Program-made: the position numbers and the translations under genes
In this document: piece after piece, positions 7,492 to 13,885 of the stretch
How positions within the stretch are numbered: position 1 is the first letter of the stretch
Layout of the letters: each line of letters opens with the position of its first letter
DNA from: Planctomycetia bacterium
GTDB taxonomy: Bacteria > Planctomycetota > Planctomycetia > Pirellulales > UBA1268
DNA: 24,881 bases
Assembly: GCA_009926295.1 (NCBI GenBank)
Contig: RFPF01000013.1
Coordinates: 1 to 24,881 of the forward strand
Direction of reading: 5' to 3'
The notes under the pieces: model-generated
What the model was told of the DNA's origin: nothing
The model's database searches: none
Seen by the model: the letters and a program-made list of their open reading frames with translations, nothing else

Positions 7492-9132
7492 ATGAGCCTG
7501 CTCGTCTTCGGGCACCGCAACCCCGACACCGACGCGATCTGCTCGGCGCTCGCCTACGCCGACCTCCTGCAGCGCACGTCGCGTCCCGACGCCGTCGCCG
7601 CCTGCTGCGGGCCGCCGAACGAACGGACGGAGTTCGTCCTCCGGCGGGCGGGCCTCCCGGCGCCGAAGCTCGTGATGGACGTGCGGCCGCAGGTCGAGGA
7701 CGTGTGCCGCCGCGAGCTCGTGACGGCGTCGTTCGGCGACGCCTTCCACGAGGCCTACGAGCGGATGCGGAAGGGCGACCTCCGTGCCATCCCGGTGGTC
7801 GACGCCGGGCGGCAGGTGGTTGGCGTGCTCTCGATCCTCACGATGATGGAGCTCTTCTTCACCGACGCGGCCGACTCGACGAAGGCCCGTGCCGTGACCA
7901 CGAGTCTGCAGAAGATCTGCGATGTGCTCGGCGGGGAGTTTCGCAACTGCGTCGACCCCGGGCGGGCCGACGAGCTGTTCGTGATGGTGGGCGCGATGAG
8001 CGCGGAGGGATTCACGGAGCGGATGATGCGCTACCCGCGGGAACGGCTGGTGGTCGTGTGCGGCGACCGCCCCTCGATCCAGCTGCCGGCGATCGACGCC
8101 GGTGTGCGGGCGGTGGTGATCACCGGCGGATTTCCGCTGGCGTCGGAGGTGGTGGAGATCGCGAGGGCCAAGGGCGTGTCGGTGATCTCGAGCCCGTTCG
8201 ACACCGTGAACACCACGCTGCGGATCAAGTCGGCCCAGTTCATCGATCCCGTCGTCGAGCGCGACGTGGTCACGCTTCCGGGGAAGTGGAGCGTGGCGGA
8301 GGCGCGGGGGCTCGTGGAGCGTTCGGCCCAGCCGGTGTTCCCGGTGGTGGGCGACGACGGCGGGCTCGTGGGCCTCGCGTTCAAGACCGACGTCATCAAT
8401 CCGCCGAAGCCGCAGCTCGTGCTCGTCGACCACAACGAACTCGCCCAGGCGGTGCCCGGAGCGGAGGAGGCCGAGATCGTCGAGGTGCTCGACCACCATC
8501 GGCTCGGCGGCGGCCTCAAGAGCACGCAGCCGATCCGGTTCGTGAACGAGCCCGTGGGGTCGACGTGCACGCTCGTGGCCCGGCAGTTCCGCGCCGCCGG
8601 GGTGGAGCCGGCGCCGGCGATCGCCCTCTGCATGGCGGCGGGGGTGATCTCCGACACGCTCCACCTGCGGTCGCCCACGACGACGGATGTCGATCGCGAC
8701 GTCCTGCAGTGGCTCGCGAAGCGGTGTGACGTCGATCTAGACGTGTTCGTGAGGGAATTTTTCGCGATCGGCTCGGCCCTGCGGTCGAAGTCGCCGGCCG
8801 ACGTCATCCGCGAGGACTGCAAGGAGTTTGCAGAGCACGGCGTCCGGTTCTCGATCTCGCAGATCGAGGAGACGGGCTTCGATCTGTTCTGGGAGCGGAA
8901 GGACTCCCTGCGGGCGGCGCTCGAGGCGTTCGCGGAGAAGCAGCGGCTGGACTTTGCGGCGCTGCTGGTGACCGACGTGGTGAGCAACGGCTCGCTCCTG
9001 CTCCTCTCGAAGGAGTCGGACGCGTTCGAGGACATCAACTATCCGCGGCTCGACCGCAGCCTCTATGCGCTCGAGAACGTCGTGAGCCGCAAGAAGCAGC
9101 TCCTGCCGCTCATCAGCCAGTTGCTGTCTTAA
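7492..9132 (+). CDS. ppaC: Manganese-dependent family II inorganic pyrophosphatase with CBS and DRTGG domains
   Basis: Protein of 546 residues, much longer than minimal family II enzymes (about 310) because a regulatory insert lies inside the DHH domain. The N-terminal FGHRNPDTDAICSA supplies metal ligands H8, D12 and D14. A first CBS repeat (about 66-125), a DRTGG-like region (about 135-245) and a second CBS repeat (about 250-305) follow. The DHH domain then resumes with LVDHNE (312-316) and LDHHR (333-337), continues with GVISDTLHLRSPTTT, and ends in a DHHA2 domain with the substrate-binding SRKKQ (532-536). CBS-PPases of this architecture are known to be inhibited by AMP and ADP and activated by diadenosine polyphosphates. 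Here that regulation is inferred from architecture alone. It follows ndk closely and would pull forward pyrophosphate-releasing reactions. Confidence 0.93.
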   Translation: MSLLVFGHRNPDTDAICSALAYADLLQRTSRPDAVAACCGPPNERTEFVLRRAGLPAPKLVMDVRPQVEDVCRRELVTASFGDAFHEAYERMRKGDLRAIPVVDAGRQVVGVLSILTMMELFFTDAADSTKARAVTTSLQKICDVLGGEFRNCVDPGRADELFVMVGAMSAEGFTERMMRYPRERLVVVCGDRPSIQLPAIDAGVRAVVITGGFPLASEVVEIARAKGVSVISSPFDTVNTTLRIKSAQFIDPVVERDVVTLPGKWSVAEARGLVERSAQPVFPVVGDDGGLVGLAFKTDVINPPKPQLVLVDHNELAQAVPGAEEAEIVEVLDHHRLGGGLKSTQPIRFVNEPVGSTCTLVARQFRAAGVEPAPAIALCMAAGVISDTLHLRSPTTTDVDRDVLQWLAKRCDVDLDVFVREFFAIGSALRSKSPADVIREDCKEFAEHGVRFSISQIEETGFDLFWERKDSLRAALEAFAEKQRLDFAALLVTDVVSNGSLLLLSKESDAFEDINYPRLDRSLYALENVVSRKKQLLPLISQLLS

Positions 9133-9140
9133 CGCGACGG

Positions 9141-9262
9141 CTCGGCATCGTGCCGCCCGTCGCTGGCCGACCTCCGTCGGCTGGTTCCAGCCCGGCCAGC
9201 TGTGTTCACGGGAATTCTCGGCGTCGTGCCGAAATTCCCTTGGCCGACCTCCGTCGGCTGGT
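9141..9262. repeat. Imperfect tandem duplication of a two-hairpin unit
   Basis: Two copies of a module occur with a period of 76-77 bases. The first element is ctcggc-a/g-tcgtgccg (9141-9155 and 9217-9231), which folds as CGGC/GCCG with a 5-base loop. The second is an identical 22-mer beginning tggccgacct (9164-9185 and 9241-9262), which folds as GCCGAC-CTCC-GTCGGC. In the second copy the first hairpin is extended by outer arms GGGAATT (9210-9216) and AATTCCC (9233-9239). The unit lies in the spacer between convergent pyrophosphatase and pyrF genes, which is typical of REP-like extragenic repeats. No long T-run follows any of the hairpins. Confidence 0.7.
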
Positions 9263-9310
9263 GCTTACCCGGCCCTCCAGGCCTGGCGGTCTCATGTAGG
9301 GCACGCTTCA

Positions 9311-9344
9311 GCCTGTCGGAAGAAGAGACAGGCGAAAGCCTGTC
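9311..9344. terminator. Three-arm hairpin region ending at the pyrF stop codon
   Basis: Three complementary arms lie in series: GCCTGTC (9311-9317), GACAGGC (9327-9333) and GCCTGTC (9338-9344). The middle arm can pair with either neighbour. Pairing with the right arm gives a 7-bp stem closed by a GAAA tetraloop. Pairing with the left arm leaves a 9-base loop. The right arm abuts the pyrF stop codon (9345-9347, minus strand). This could end convergent transcripts from both sides, but there is no clear U-tract, so a role as an extragenic repeat or mRNA 3'-end stabiliser is equally possible. Confidence 0.45.
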
Positions 9345-10262
9345 CTACTCAGCGAGCCGCCCGGCCGGCGTGTCGGCCGCGAGGCGGTCGATCATGTCGC
9401 GGCACGCGCGATCGACGGCCGTCTGCCACTGAGTGTCGGCGAGGCCGTCGTTCATCTCGGGCCTCGCATGGGCGAAGATCACGTCGCGGGCGCTCACGAC
9501 GATCGCGCCCAGGCCGTCGTCGTGGAACGCGCCGCGCACGTCGGCCGCACGGCCGCCCTGCTTGCCGAAGCCGGGCACGAGGATCCAGGCGTGCGGCATC
9601 GCCGCACGCATCGCGTCGAGCTGCCGTGGCCAGGTGGCGCCGACGACGGCACCGACGGCGCCGTAGGTCGCGCCTCCGGCCGTTCGTGCGGCGAGCTGCT
9701 CGACGCCGGCGGCCACGTGCTCGTAGATCGTGCGCTCTCCCGAGGCGAGGTCCTGAAAGTCCCTGCTGCCGGGGTTCGACGTCTTCACGAGGATGAAGAT
9801 GCCGGCCCCGCGCTCGTGCGCCGTCTTCACGAACGGCTCGATGGAATCGAGGCCGAGGTAGGGGTTCACGGTGAGGGCGTCGGCGGCCCAGGGGCCGGCG
9901 AGCCAGCCGTCGGCGTAGGCCTCGGCGGTGGAGCCGATATCGCCGCGCTTGCCGTCGGCGAGCACGACCAGTTGCTTCTCGCGGGCGTGGGAGATCACCT
10001 CGGCGAGGGCGGTCATGCCGTGGAGGCCGAGGGCCTCGAAGCAGGCGAGTTGTGGCTTCACGATCGGCACGAGGGGCGCGACGACGTCGATCACGTCGCA
10101 GCAGAATCGTGCGAAGACGGCGGCGAGTTCCTTGATCTCGAGCGACGCGGCCCCGGCGAAGGCGGGAGGCAGGGCTTCGCGCCGCGGGTCGAGCCCGATG
10201 CACGCCGCAGTCCGCTTCGACTTGATGGCGGCCGTCAGCCGCGAGGAAAAGCCCTGGTTCAT
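9345..10262 (-). CDS. pyrF: Orotidine 5'-phosphate decarboxylase, type 2
   Basis: Protein of 305 residues of the type 2 OMP decarboxylase subfamily, which carries out the last step of UMP synthesis. ACIGLDPRREALP (20-32) is the N-terminal substrate-binding strand. LADGKRGDIGSTAEAYA (101-117) holds the catalytic Asp-Lys-Asp array (D103, K105, D108) in the form specific to type 2 enzymes. TVNPYLGLDSIEPF and VPGFGKQGG are further subfamily marks. The frame is open to 10430, but the added residues have no family counterpart, and the ATG at 10262 gives the standard N-terminus. It reads divergently from the small membrane protein gene at 10472 and converges on the pyrophosphatase gene. Confidence 0.93.
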   Translation of the reverse strand: MNQGFSSRLTAAIKSKRTAACIGLDPRREALPPAFAGAASLEIKELAAVFARFCCDVIDVVAPLVPIVKPQLACFEALGLHGMTALAEVISHAREKQLVVLADGKRGDIGSTAEAYADGWLAGPWAADALTVNPYLGLDSIEPFVKTAHERGAGIFILVKTSNPGSRDFQDLASGERTIYEHVAAGVEQLAARTAGGATYGAVGAVVGATWPRQLDAMRAAMPHAWILVPGFGKQGGRAADVRGAFHDDGLGAIVVSARDVIFAHARPEMNDGLADTQWQTAVDRACRDMIDRLAADTPAGRLAE

Positions 10263-10471
10263 GGTCGCCGTGGTTCGTAGGGAAAGCTGCAGCCCGTCGC
10301 TCACTCCATCCAGCGGAAGTGTGTCTGCCAGCGGGTTGCTTGGCGAGGGCCGGCGGCGATCTGCTGGTTTTTTGCCGGTTTGAAGGCGTAGGGTTTGTCG
10401 TGGCGCCGGCATGTCGCCGGCCACGCTCATCCGGGCCCGGACGCCGTTTCTCGAAGCCGTGGAGGTGGATC

Positions 10472-10774
10472 ATGGGACACGTCGATCCGAATCGTCTGGG
10501 GATCGTGGTGGCGGTGGTGCTGGCGGCCTGGCATGCGGTGTGGGAGGGGTTGGTCGCGGCAGGTGTCGCACAGCGGGTGGCGGATTTCATTTACCGGCTG
10601 CACAGCGTGAAGACGGAGATGGTGATCGAGCCCTTCGATGCCGGCCGCGCGGGGCTGTTGCTGTTGCTCACGGCGGTACTGGGCTATGCCGCGGGAGCGG
10701 TGGCTGCGCTCTTGTGGAACTGCCTGGGGGCGGTGTGCTCGAGCGGGAAGACGTCGGTGCTGCCGCGGCCGTGA
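10472..10774 (+). CDS. Small two-helix membrane protein of unknown function
   Basis: Predicted 100-residue protein with two hydrophobic segments (about 9-30 and 59-84) joined by a polar loop containing FIYRLHSVKTEMVIEPFDAGRA. A strong GGAGG (10461-10465) stands 6 bases before the ATG, which selects this start over the earlier in-frame codons. The second segment ends with GAVAALLWNCLG, which is reminiscent of short 2-TM proteins such as DUF5676-like families, but I cannot assign it confidently. It stands alone between divergent pyrF and the tRNA-Pro gene. No function can be inferred from neighbours. Confidence 0.65.
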   Translation: MGHVDPNRLGIVVAVVLAAWHAVWEGLVAAGVAQRVADFIYRLHSVKTEMVIEPFDAGRAGLLLLLTAVLGYAAGAVAALLWNCLGAVCSSGKTSVLPRP

Positions 10775-10805
10775 ACGTCGGGGGCGGCGAGCCGGGGAAC
10801 CCGTG

Positions 10806-10834
10806 TTGAAGCACCGGCGGCGTTCTGCGATAGT
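10806..10834 (+). promoter_or_regulatory. Candidate sigma-70 type promoter for tRNA-Pro
   Basis: TTGAAG (10806-10811) and GATAGT (10829-10834) each match four of six consensus positions and are separated by exactly 17 bases. Transcription would start about 45 bases before the tRNA. The call rests on spacing and partial consensus only. Confidence 0.4.
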
Positions 10835-10887
10835 GTGGTGGTCGTGGCTCGGCGGTGCCGAATGGCGCTGTCGTCCCGCGACGGTTT

Positions 10888-10962
10888 CGGGGCGTGGCGC
10901 AGTCTGGCTAGCGCGCTTGACTGGGGGTCAAGAGGTCGCAGGTTCAAGTCCTGTCGCCCCGA
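10888..10962 (+). tRNA. tRNA-Pro, anticodon GGG
   Basis: A complete cloverleaf can be drawn by hand. The acceptor arms are CGGGGCG (10888-10894) and CGCCCCG (10955-10961) with discriminator A at 10962. The D arm is GCGC...GCGC. The anticodon stem is CTTGA/TCAAG closing a seven-base loop CTGGGGG, which gives anticodon GGG, reading CCC and CCU. The T arm is GCAGG/CCTGT around TTCAAGT. The 3' CCA is not encoded (ATT follows), so it must be added after transcription. The C1-G72 start pair is typical of bacterial tRNA-Pro. An excellent hairpin terminator follows within 20 bases. Confidence 0.96.
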
Positions 10963-10976
10963 TTCTTTAAGAACGA

Positions 10977-11014
10977 GGCTCGGCTTTCTTTAAGAAAGCC
11001 GGGCCTTTTCTTTT
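10977..11014 (+). terminator. Intrinsic terminator of tRNA-Pro
   Basis: The arm GGCTCGGCTTTCTT (10977-10990) pairs with AAGAAAGCCGGGCC (10992-11005) with a single wobble pair. The tract TTTTCTTTT follows at once (11006-11014). This is the best intrinsic terminator in the window and should insulate the arsR operon from the tRNA transcript. Confidence 0.85.
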
Positions 11015-11043
11015 GGCCAGACGAGTTGGAAATCGCCGCTCAT

Positions 11044-11069
11044 TTACACTTAGTCGTGTAATCGTGTAG
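11044..11069. promoter_or_regulatory. Putative ArsR operator overlapping the promoter
   Basis: A perfect palindrome TTACAC-N6-GTGTAA spans 11044-11061. A third half-site GTGTAG follows at 11064-11069, so the two GTGTA half-sites are 8 bases apart. A -10-like TGTAAT (11057-11062, five of six consensus positions) is embedded in the palindrome, and TTTACA (11043-11048) resembles a -35 box. The arsR ATG begins only 4 bases after the last half-site. Binding of the ArsR dimer here would block the promoter, which is the usual autorepression of arsR operons. The operator assignment is inference. Confidence 0.55.
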
Positions 11070-11072
11070 CGT

Positions 11073-11459
11073 ATGAGCATGGTGAAGAAACGCTCCGCTG
11101 ATGTCGCCGGGTGCTGCAAGCCCCGGTCGCTCAAGGCCCGACCGCTGATGTCTCCCATTCAGGCGGGCGGGTTGGCGGCAGTTTTCAAGGTGCTGGCGAA
11201 CGACACTCGGCTGCGAATTCTGCATGCCCTCGTGCGAGCCGACGAGTTGTGTGTCACGGGACTAGCGGATGAAGTTGGCATGAAGCCGCAGGCGGTTTCC
11301 AACCAGCTTCAACGGCTGTCCAGCCTCGGAATCATCCAGTCACGCAGGGCGGGGGTGAACGTCCACTACCGAGTCGTGGATCTGTGCGTGCGATCTCTGC
11401 TCGATCAGGGGTTGTGTCTGACTGAAGAGTCCACGAAACGAAATCTTGGGGGATCTTGA
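11073..11459 (+). CDS. arsR: ArsR/SmtB-family metalloregulator
   Basis: Protein of 128 residues with a winged helix-turn-helix: LANDTRLRILHAL (41-53), then ELCVTGLADEVGMKPQAVSNQLQRLSSLGII (58-88) and a wing ending VHYRVVD. In the family the apo dimer represses its own operon and leaves DNA when metal or arsenite binds. Candidate thiol ligands are a vicinal pair C14-C15 in the N-terminal arm, C60 in the ELCV box, and C105 and C115 near the C-terminus. The N-terminal CC plus the ELC position is compatible with a three-thiolate site, but arrangements vary between subfamilies. A second ATG lies six bases in (11079). The stop codon overlaps the arsC ATG by one base. Confidence 0.88.
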   Translation: MSMVKKRSADVAGCCKPRSLKARPLMSPIQAGGLAAVFKVLANDTRLRILHALVRADELCVTGLADEVGMKPQAVSNQLQRLSSLGIIQSRRAGVNVHYRVVDLCVRSLLDQGLCLTEESTKRNLGGS

Positions 11460-11857
11460 TGAAGACCGTTTTGTTCGTCTGCGTCGAGAACTCGAACCGG
11501 AGCCAGATGGCCGAAGCCTTTGCCCGGATGCACGGCGGAGACCGTATGCAGGCAGCTAGCGCCGGTTCACGGCCGTCCGGTCGTATCAATCCAAAGGCAA
11601 TCGAGGCCATGAAGGAAGTGGGCTATGACCTGAATGCCCACTCATCCAAGGGGTTGGAGGCCTTCAACGGCAAGGCCGTGGACGTGGCCGTCACGATGGG
11701 GTGCGGTGATGAATGTCCGCTCGTTGTCGCCGGTCAGCGGGAGGACTGGCAGATTCCCGATCCACGAGAGATGTCGCCCGAGGAATTTCGGGGCGTCCGG
11801 GATTTGATTGAGCAGAAAGTGCTGGCGTTGATCTCTTCCATTGACGGCTCTCACTGA
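11459..11857 (+). CDS. arsC: Arsenate reductase, low-molecular-weight phosphatase fold
   Basis: Protein of 132 residues, full length for the family. It reduces arsenate to arsenite through a Cys relay. The CX5R P-loop is C8-VENSN-R14 followed by SQMAEAF. The second and third cysteines are C82 and C86 in MGCGDECP, a form common in the thioredoxin- or mycothiol-linked branch. D101 in IPDP is the expected general acid. The P-loop VENSN differs from the usual TGNS[CA] pattern but keeps the nucleophile and Arg. The ATG lies within TGATG at the arsR stop, indicating translational coupling; the TTG three bases earlier is less likely as the start. No arsB or acr3 gene follows, so the arsenite exporter must lie elsewhere. 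Confidence 0.88.
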   Translation: MKTVLFVCVENSNRSQMAEAFARMHGGDRMQAASAGSRPSGRINPKAIEAMKEVGYDLNAHSSKGLEAFNGKAVDVAVTMGCGDECPLVVAGQREDWQIPDPREMSPEEFRGVRDLIEQKVLALISSIDGSH

Positions 11858-11867
11858 AAGGTTGTCG

Positions 11868-12299
11868 ATGACAGTTGCAGAGTTGCGGGCGGTTCTTGCC
11901 GCCCATCCTGAGGCGAAGATGCACTGGATGCTGCCTGACAGGGGATTCGTTCCGGAGCACTACCACATCACCGAAGTCGGGCGTCTTCAGAAAGACTTCA
12001 TCGACTGCGGGGGCACGATCCGCTCCCTATCGTCCTGCCTGCTCCAGATCTGGGTGGCCGACGACAAAGACCATCGGCTCCGCACAACGAAGCTGGCAAA
12101 GATCATCGAGATCGCCGGCCCCGTGCTGAAGAGCGACGATCTGCCGGTCGAAGTCGAGTATGAGGAGGGAGCGATCTCGCAGTATCCGGTGGCCGGTGTG
12201 GAGGTCACGCCTTCCGGTCTGCTTTTTCATCTCGGCACCAAGCACGCCGCCTGCCTTGCCCCGGAAAAGTGTGGGGTGGACGGTGGCGGCTGCTGTTGA
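11868..12299 (+). CDS. DUF6428 family protein with Cys-rich tail
   Basis: Protein of 143 residues. It resembles DUF6428 proteins, which often occur in arsenic operons next to arsR and arsC; MLPDRGFVPEHYHITEVGR, FIDCGGTIR and CLLQIWVADDKDHRL are the blocks I recognise. The function is unknown. The protein has Cys in the core (FIDCGG, SSCLLQ) and a C-terminal tail with four more Cys, ending in a CC pair (AACLAPEKCGVDGGGCC), plus several His residues. This suggests arsenite or metal binding. The ATG at 11868 is preceded by GAAAGG and lies 10 bases after the arsC stop. A longer in-frame start at 11841 overlaps arsC and is less likely. Confidence 0.75.
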   Translation: MTVAELRAVLAAHPEAKMHWMLPDRGFVPEHYHITEVGRLQKDFIDCGGTIRSLSSCLLQIWVADDKDHRLRTTKLAKIIEIAGPVLKSDDLPVEVEYEEGAISQYPVAGVEVTPSGLLFHLGTKHAACLAPEKCGVDGGGCC

Positions 12300-12793
12300 G
12301 GCTGGGGCGCTGGTGCTGATTGGTTTTTGGGGTCGAAAGGTACGGCCAATCAGCGAAGCAGCAGATGGGCGGTTTCCGGCTCCCAGCCCGCTACGCCGGT
12401 CCGGAAAAGTTCTAACCAGCTTCTGAACTCTCGACTTGCCTTGTATAACCGTCCGGTCTCGGATGGTTGGCGAGGTGATTGACGATCGGCCGGTGAGGGT
12501 CGCACGCCGCCCCGCGACGTGCGTCTCGATCCGGTCGATCCGCCCTTCCGATAGGAAGTGGCTTTCTTGCTGCCCGCGGCGGAGCGGTCTGCTTCGCTGG
12601 GGTGTTCTTGGTGGCGGCGATGTTGGCCGTCGCGATCGACGCCCGGCTGCTCATCGTCCGCCGGCTCTGGTTTTCCGCGTGGCATCTATCGCCCTCCCTT
12701 GGTTGCGGCCACCCAGGATTCTCGCTCCCGAAGTGGCCTCGTTTAAGGGGGGCAGGTCAACCAAACCGGCGTGATGCAGATGCAATCTTTAAA
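12300..12793. other. 494-base stretch without a credible gene
   Basis: This is the longest gene-free stretch in the window, lying between convergent genes. Frames are open on both strands, but their translations are Arg-, Pro- and Ser-rich with no recognisable motif. A perfect 9-base inverted repeat, GCTGATTGG (12315-12323) and CCAATCAGC (12346-12354), encloses 22 bases. It lies just after the arsenic operon and might end it, though no T-run follows. I searched by eye for a repeat of the tRNA-Pro 3' end that would mark an attachment site and found none. The region may be decayed DNA at the end of an acquired arsenic segment. Confidence 0.6.
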
Positions 12794-13843
12794 CTAGCTT
12801 CGAACCCGGACGACAGCCTTGCCATCTGCCGGCCGAAACGCCATCTGGTTCATCGTGTCGGCGTGGGTCACCGGCCCGCCGCGGATGCGGCTGAAGGCGT
12901 CGGCGAAGTCTTTCGGCTTCTTGCGCAGCCGCTTGCTGAGGGCCGCGTAGCGGTCGCAATACTCGCAGTCGTCGCCGGGATCGTCTTCGCCGTTGTGGTG
13001 CCTGTGGGCGGTGAGCACGAAGTGGTTCGTCTGGATGAGCGGCTTGCCAGGCTTGGCTTTGCGTTTGCGGAACGTGTCGGCCGCACCCTCGATCACCACC
13101 TGCTCCTCGGGTTTCGTGCCGATCACGTGGGCGAAGAAGGGCGTCATCGTCTGGTATTCCATGGCCCGACGCACCAGCGACGCGTAGGTGAGCGACGAGT
13201 CGCATGCCTTTCGCAGCCGATGCATCGCCGGCCATTGCAGCAGCTGCGGCCAGCCGGTGGCGGGAGCCTGGTTGAGCGTGACGGCCCACGAGCCGACCCG
13301 CATCGCCGACAGTACGCCCACGCATCCCAATGGAGCGATGTTGATGTAACTTGCCGAGCCCTTGTGGAACCGGGTCATCACGGTGTAGCGGCCCGTGGAT
13401 TCCGGCCACGCCCAGTCCATGTTGCGCACGAGCACGGGAGCCTTCTCGGCAACGACGCTGAAACTCGAGCAGGCGCCGAAGACGCCCTCATGGCCCACCG
13501 TGAGATCATAGGTGAGATTGGCGAGGAACAGCTTGCTTTCGGGCAGGCCGCTCGCGTGGGCGAGGCCCCGGATCTCCGCCACGTAGTCCTCGCCAAACAG
13601 GCGGGCCACCAGGACGGCAAGCGGGCCCGCCACGACCTTGGCGCCCGCGAGCAGTGCCCGCACGTACCACGCCTCCGCAGACTCGTGCAGCATCGTCTCG
13701 ATTTCGCGGAGGAATCTCCCGAGCTTGGCCTTGTTGCGACGGCCGACCTCCCGCCAGCGATCGTAGGGATCGGCATCGAGGTCGATGTCGAAGATGGGGC
13801 GCTTCGTGCGTGCGTAATCCACGAGAGTCATGCGATGCTCCAT
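12794..13843 (-). CDS. Acid ceramidase/NAAA-like Ntn hydrolase
   Basis: Protein of 349 residues resembling the choloylglycine-hydrolase and acid-ceramidase/N-acylethanolamine amidase group of Ntn hydrolases, which hydrolyse amide bonds of lipid or bile-acid-like substrates. The likely nucleophile is C125 in FGACSSFSV, followed by RNMDW (R140 and D143). N191 in TLNQAP and N273 in QTNHF are at positions expected for oxyanion-hole or active-site residues. The 124 residues before C125 resemble the alpha subunit of NAAA, with YVAEIRGLAHASGLPESKLFLANLTYD, so self-cleavage before C125 is predicted. A loop HRHHNGEDDPGDDCEYC (280-296) is rich in metal-ligand residues. A second ATG lies at codon 5. It is 42 bases downstream of the YiiX-like gene, probably in one operon. 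The substrate is unknown. Confidence 0.78.
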   Translation of the reverse strand: MEHRMTLVDYARTKRPIFDIDLDADPYDRWREVGRRNKAKLGRFLREIETMLHESAEAWYVRALLAGAKVVAGPLAVLVARLFGEDYVAEIRGLAHASGLPESKLFLANLTYDLTVGHEGVFGACSSFSVVAEKAPVLVRNMDWAWPESTGRYTVMTRFHKGSASYINIAPLGCVGVLSAMRVGSWAVTLNQAPATGWPQLLQWPAMHRLRKACDSSLTYASLVRRAMEYQTMTPFFAHVIGTKPEEQVVIEGAADTFRKRKAKPGKPLIQTNHFVLTAHRHHNGEDDPGDDCEYCDRYAALSKRLRKKPKDFADAFSRIRGGPVTHADTMNQMAFRPADGKAVVRVRS

Positions 13844-13885
13844 GCGGACGTGGCGAGGAACCCCCTCGCCGGCGGTGCCGACACT

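Noticed and set aside
4718..7495. Plus-strand open frame of 925 codons antisense to ftsH
   Set aside because: Its composition mirrors the antisense of ftsH (Val/Glu/His/Arg/Ala) and it contains no domain; the real genes on this strand are the Nudix hydrolase and ndk in other frames.
4143..7529. Very long minus-strand open frame (1128 codons) running through the Dabb, ftsH, Nudix and ndk region
   Set aside because: Only its last 106 codons match a family (Dabb). The rest is Arg/Pro/Gly-rich shadow of ftsH in another frame, a common effect of high GC content.
12350..12685. Minus-strand frame in the 494-base gap, looked at as a transposase remnant
   Set aside because: No DDE or other transposase motif, no terminal inverted repeats and no target duplication could be seen.
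10888..12793. Genomic island with attL/attR at tRNA-Pro
   Set aside because: No second copy of the tRNA 3' end and no integrase were found in the window; kept only as a low-interest suggestion.
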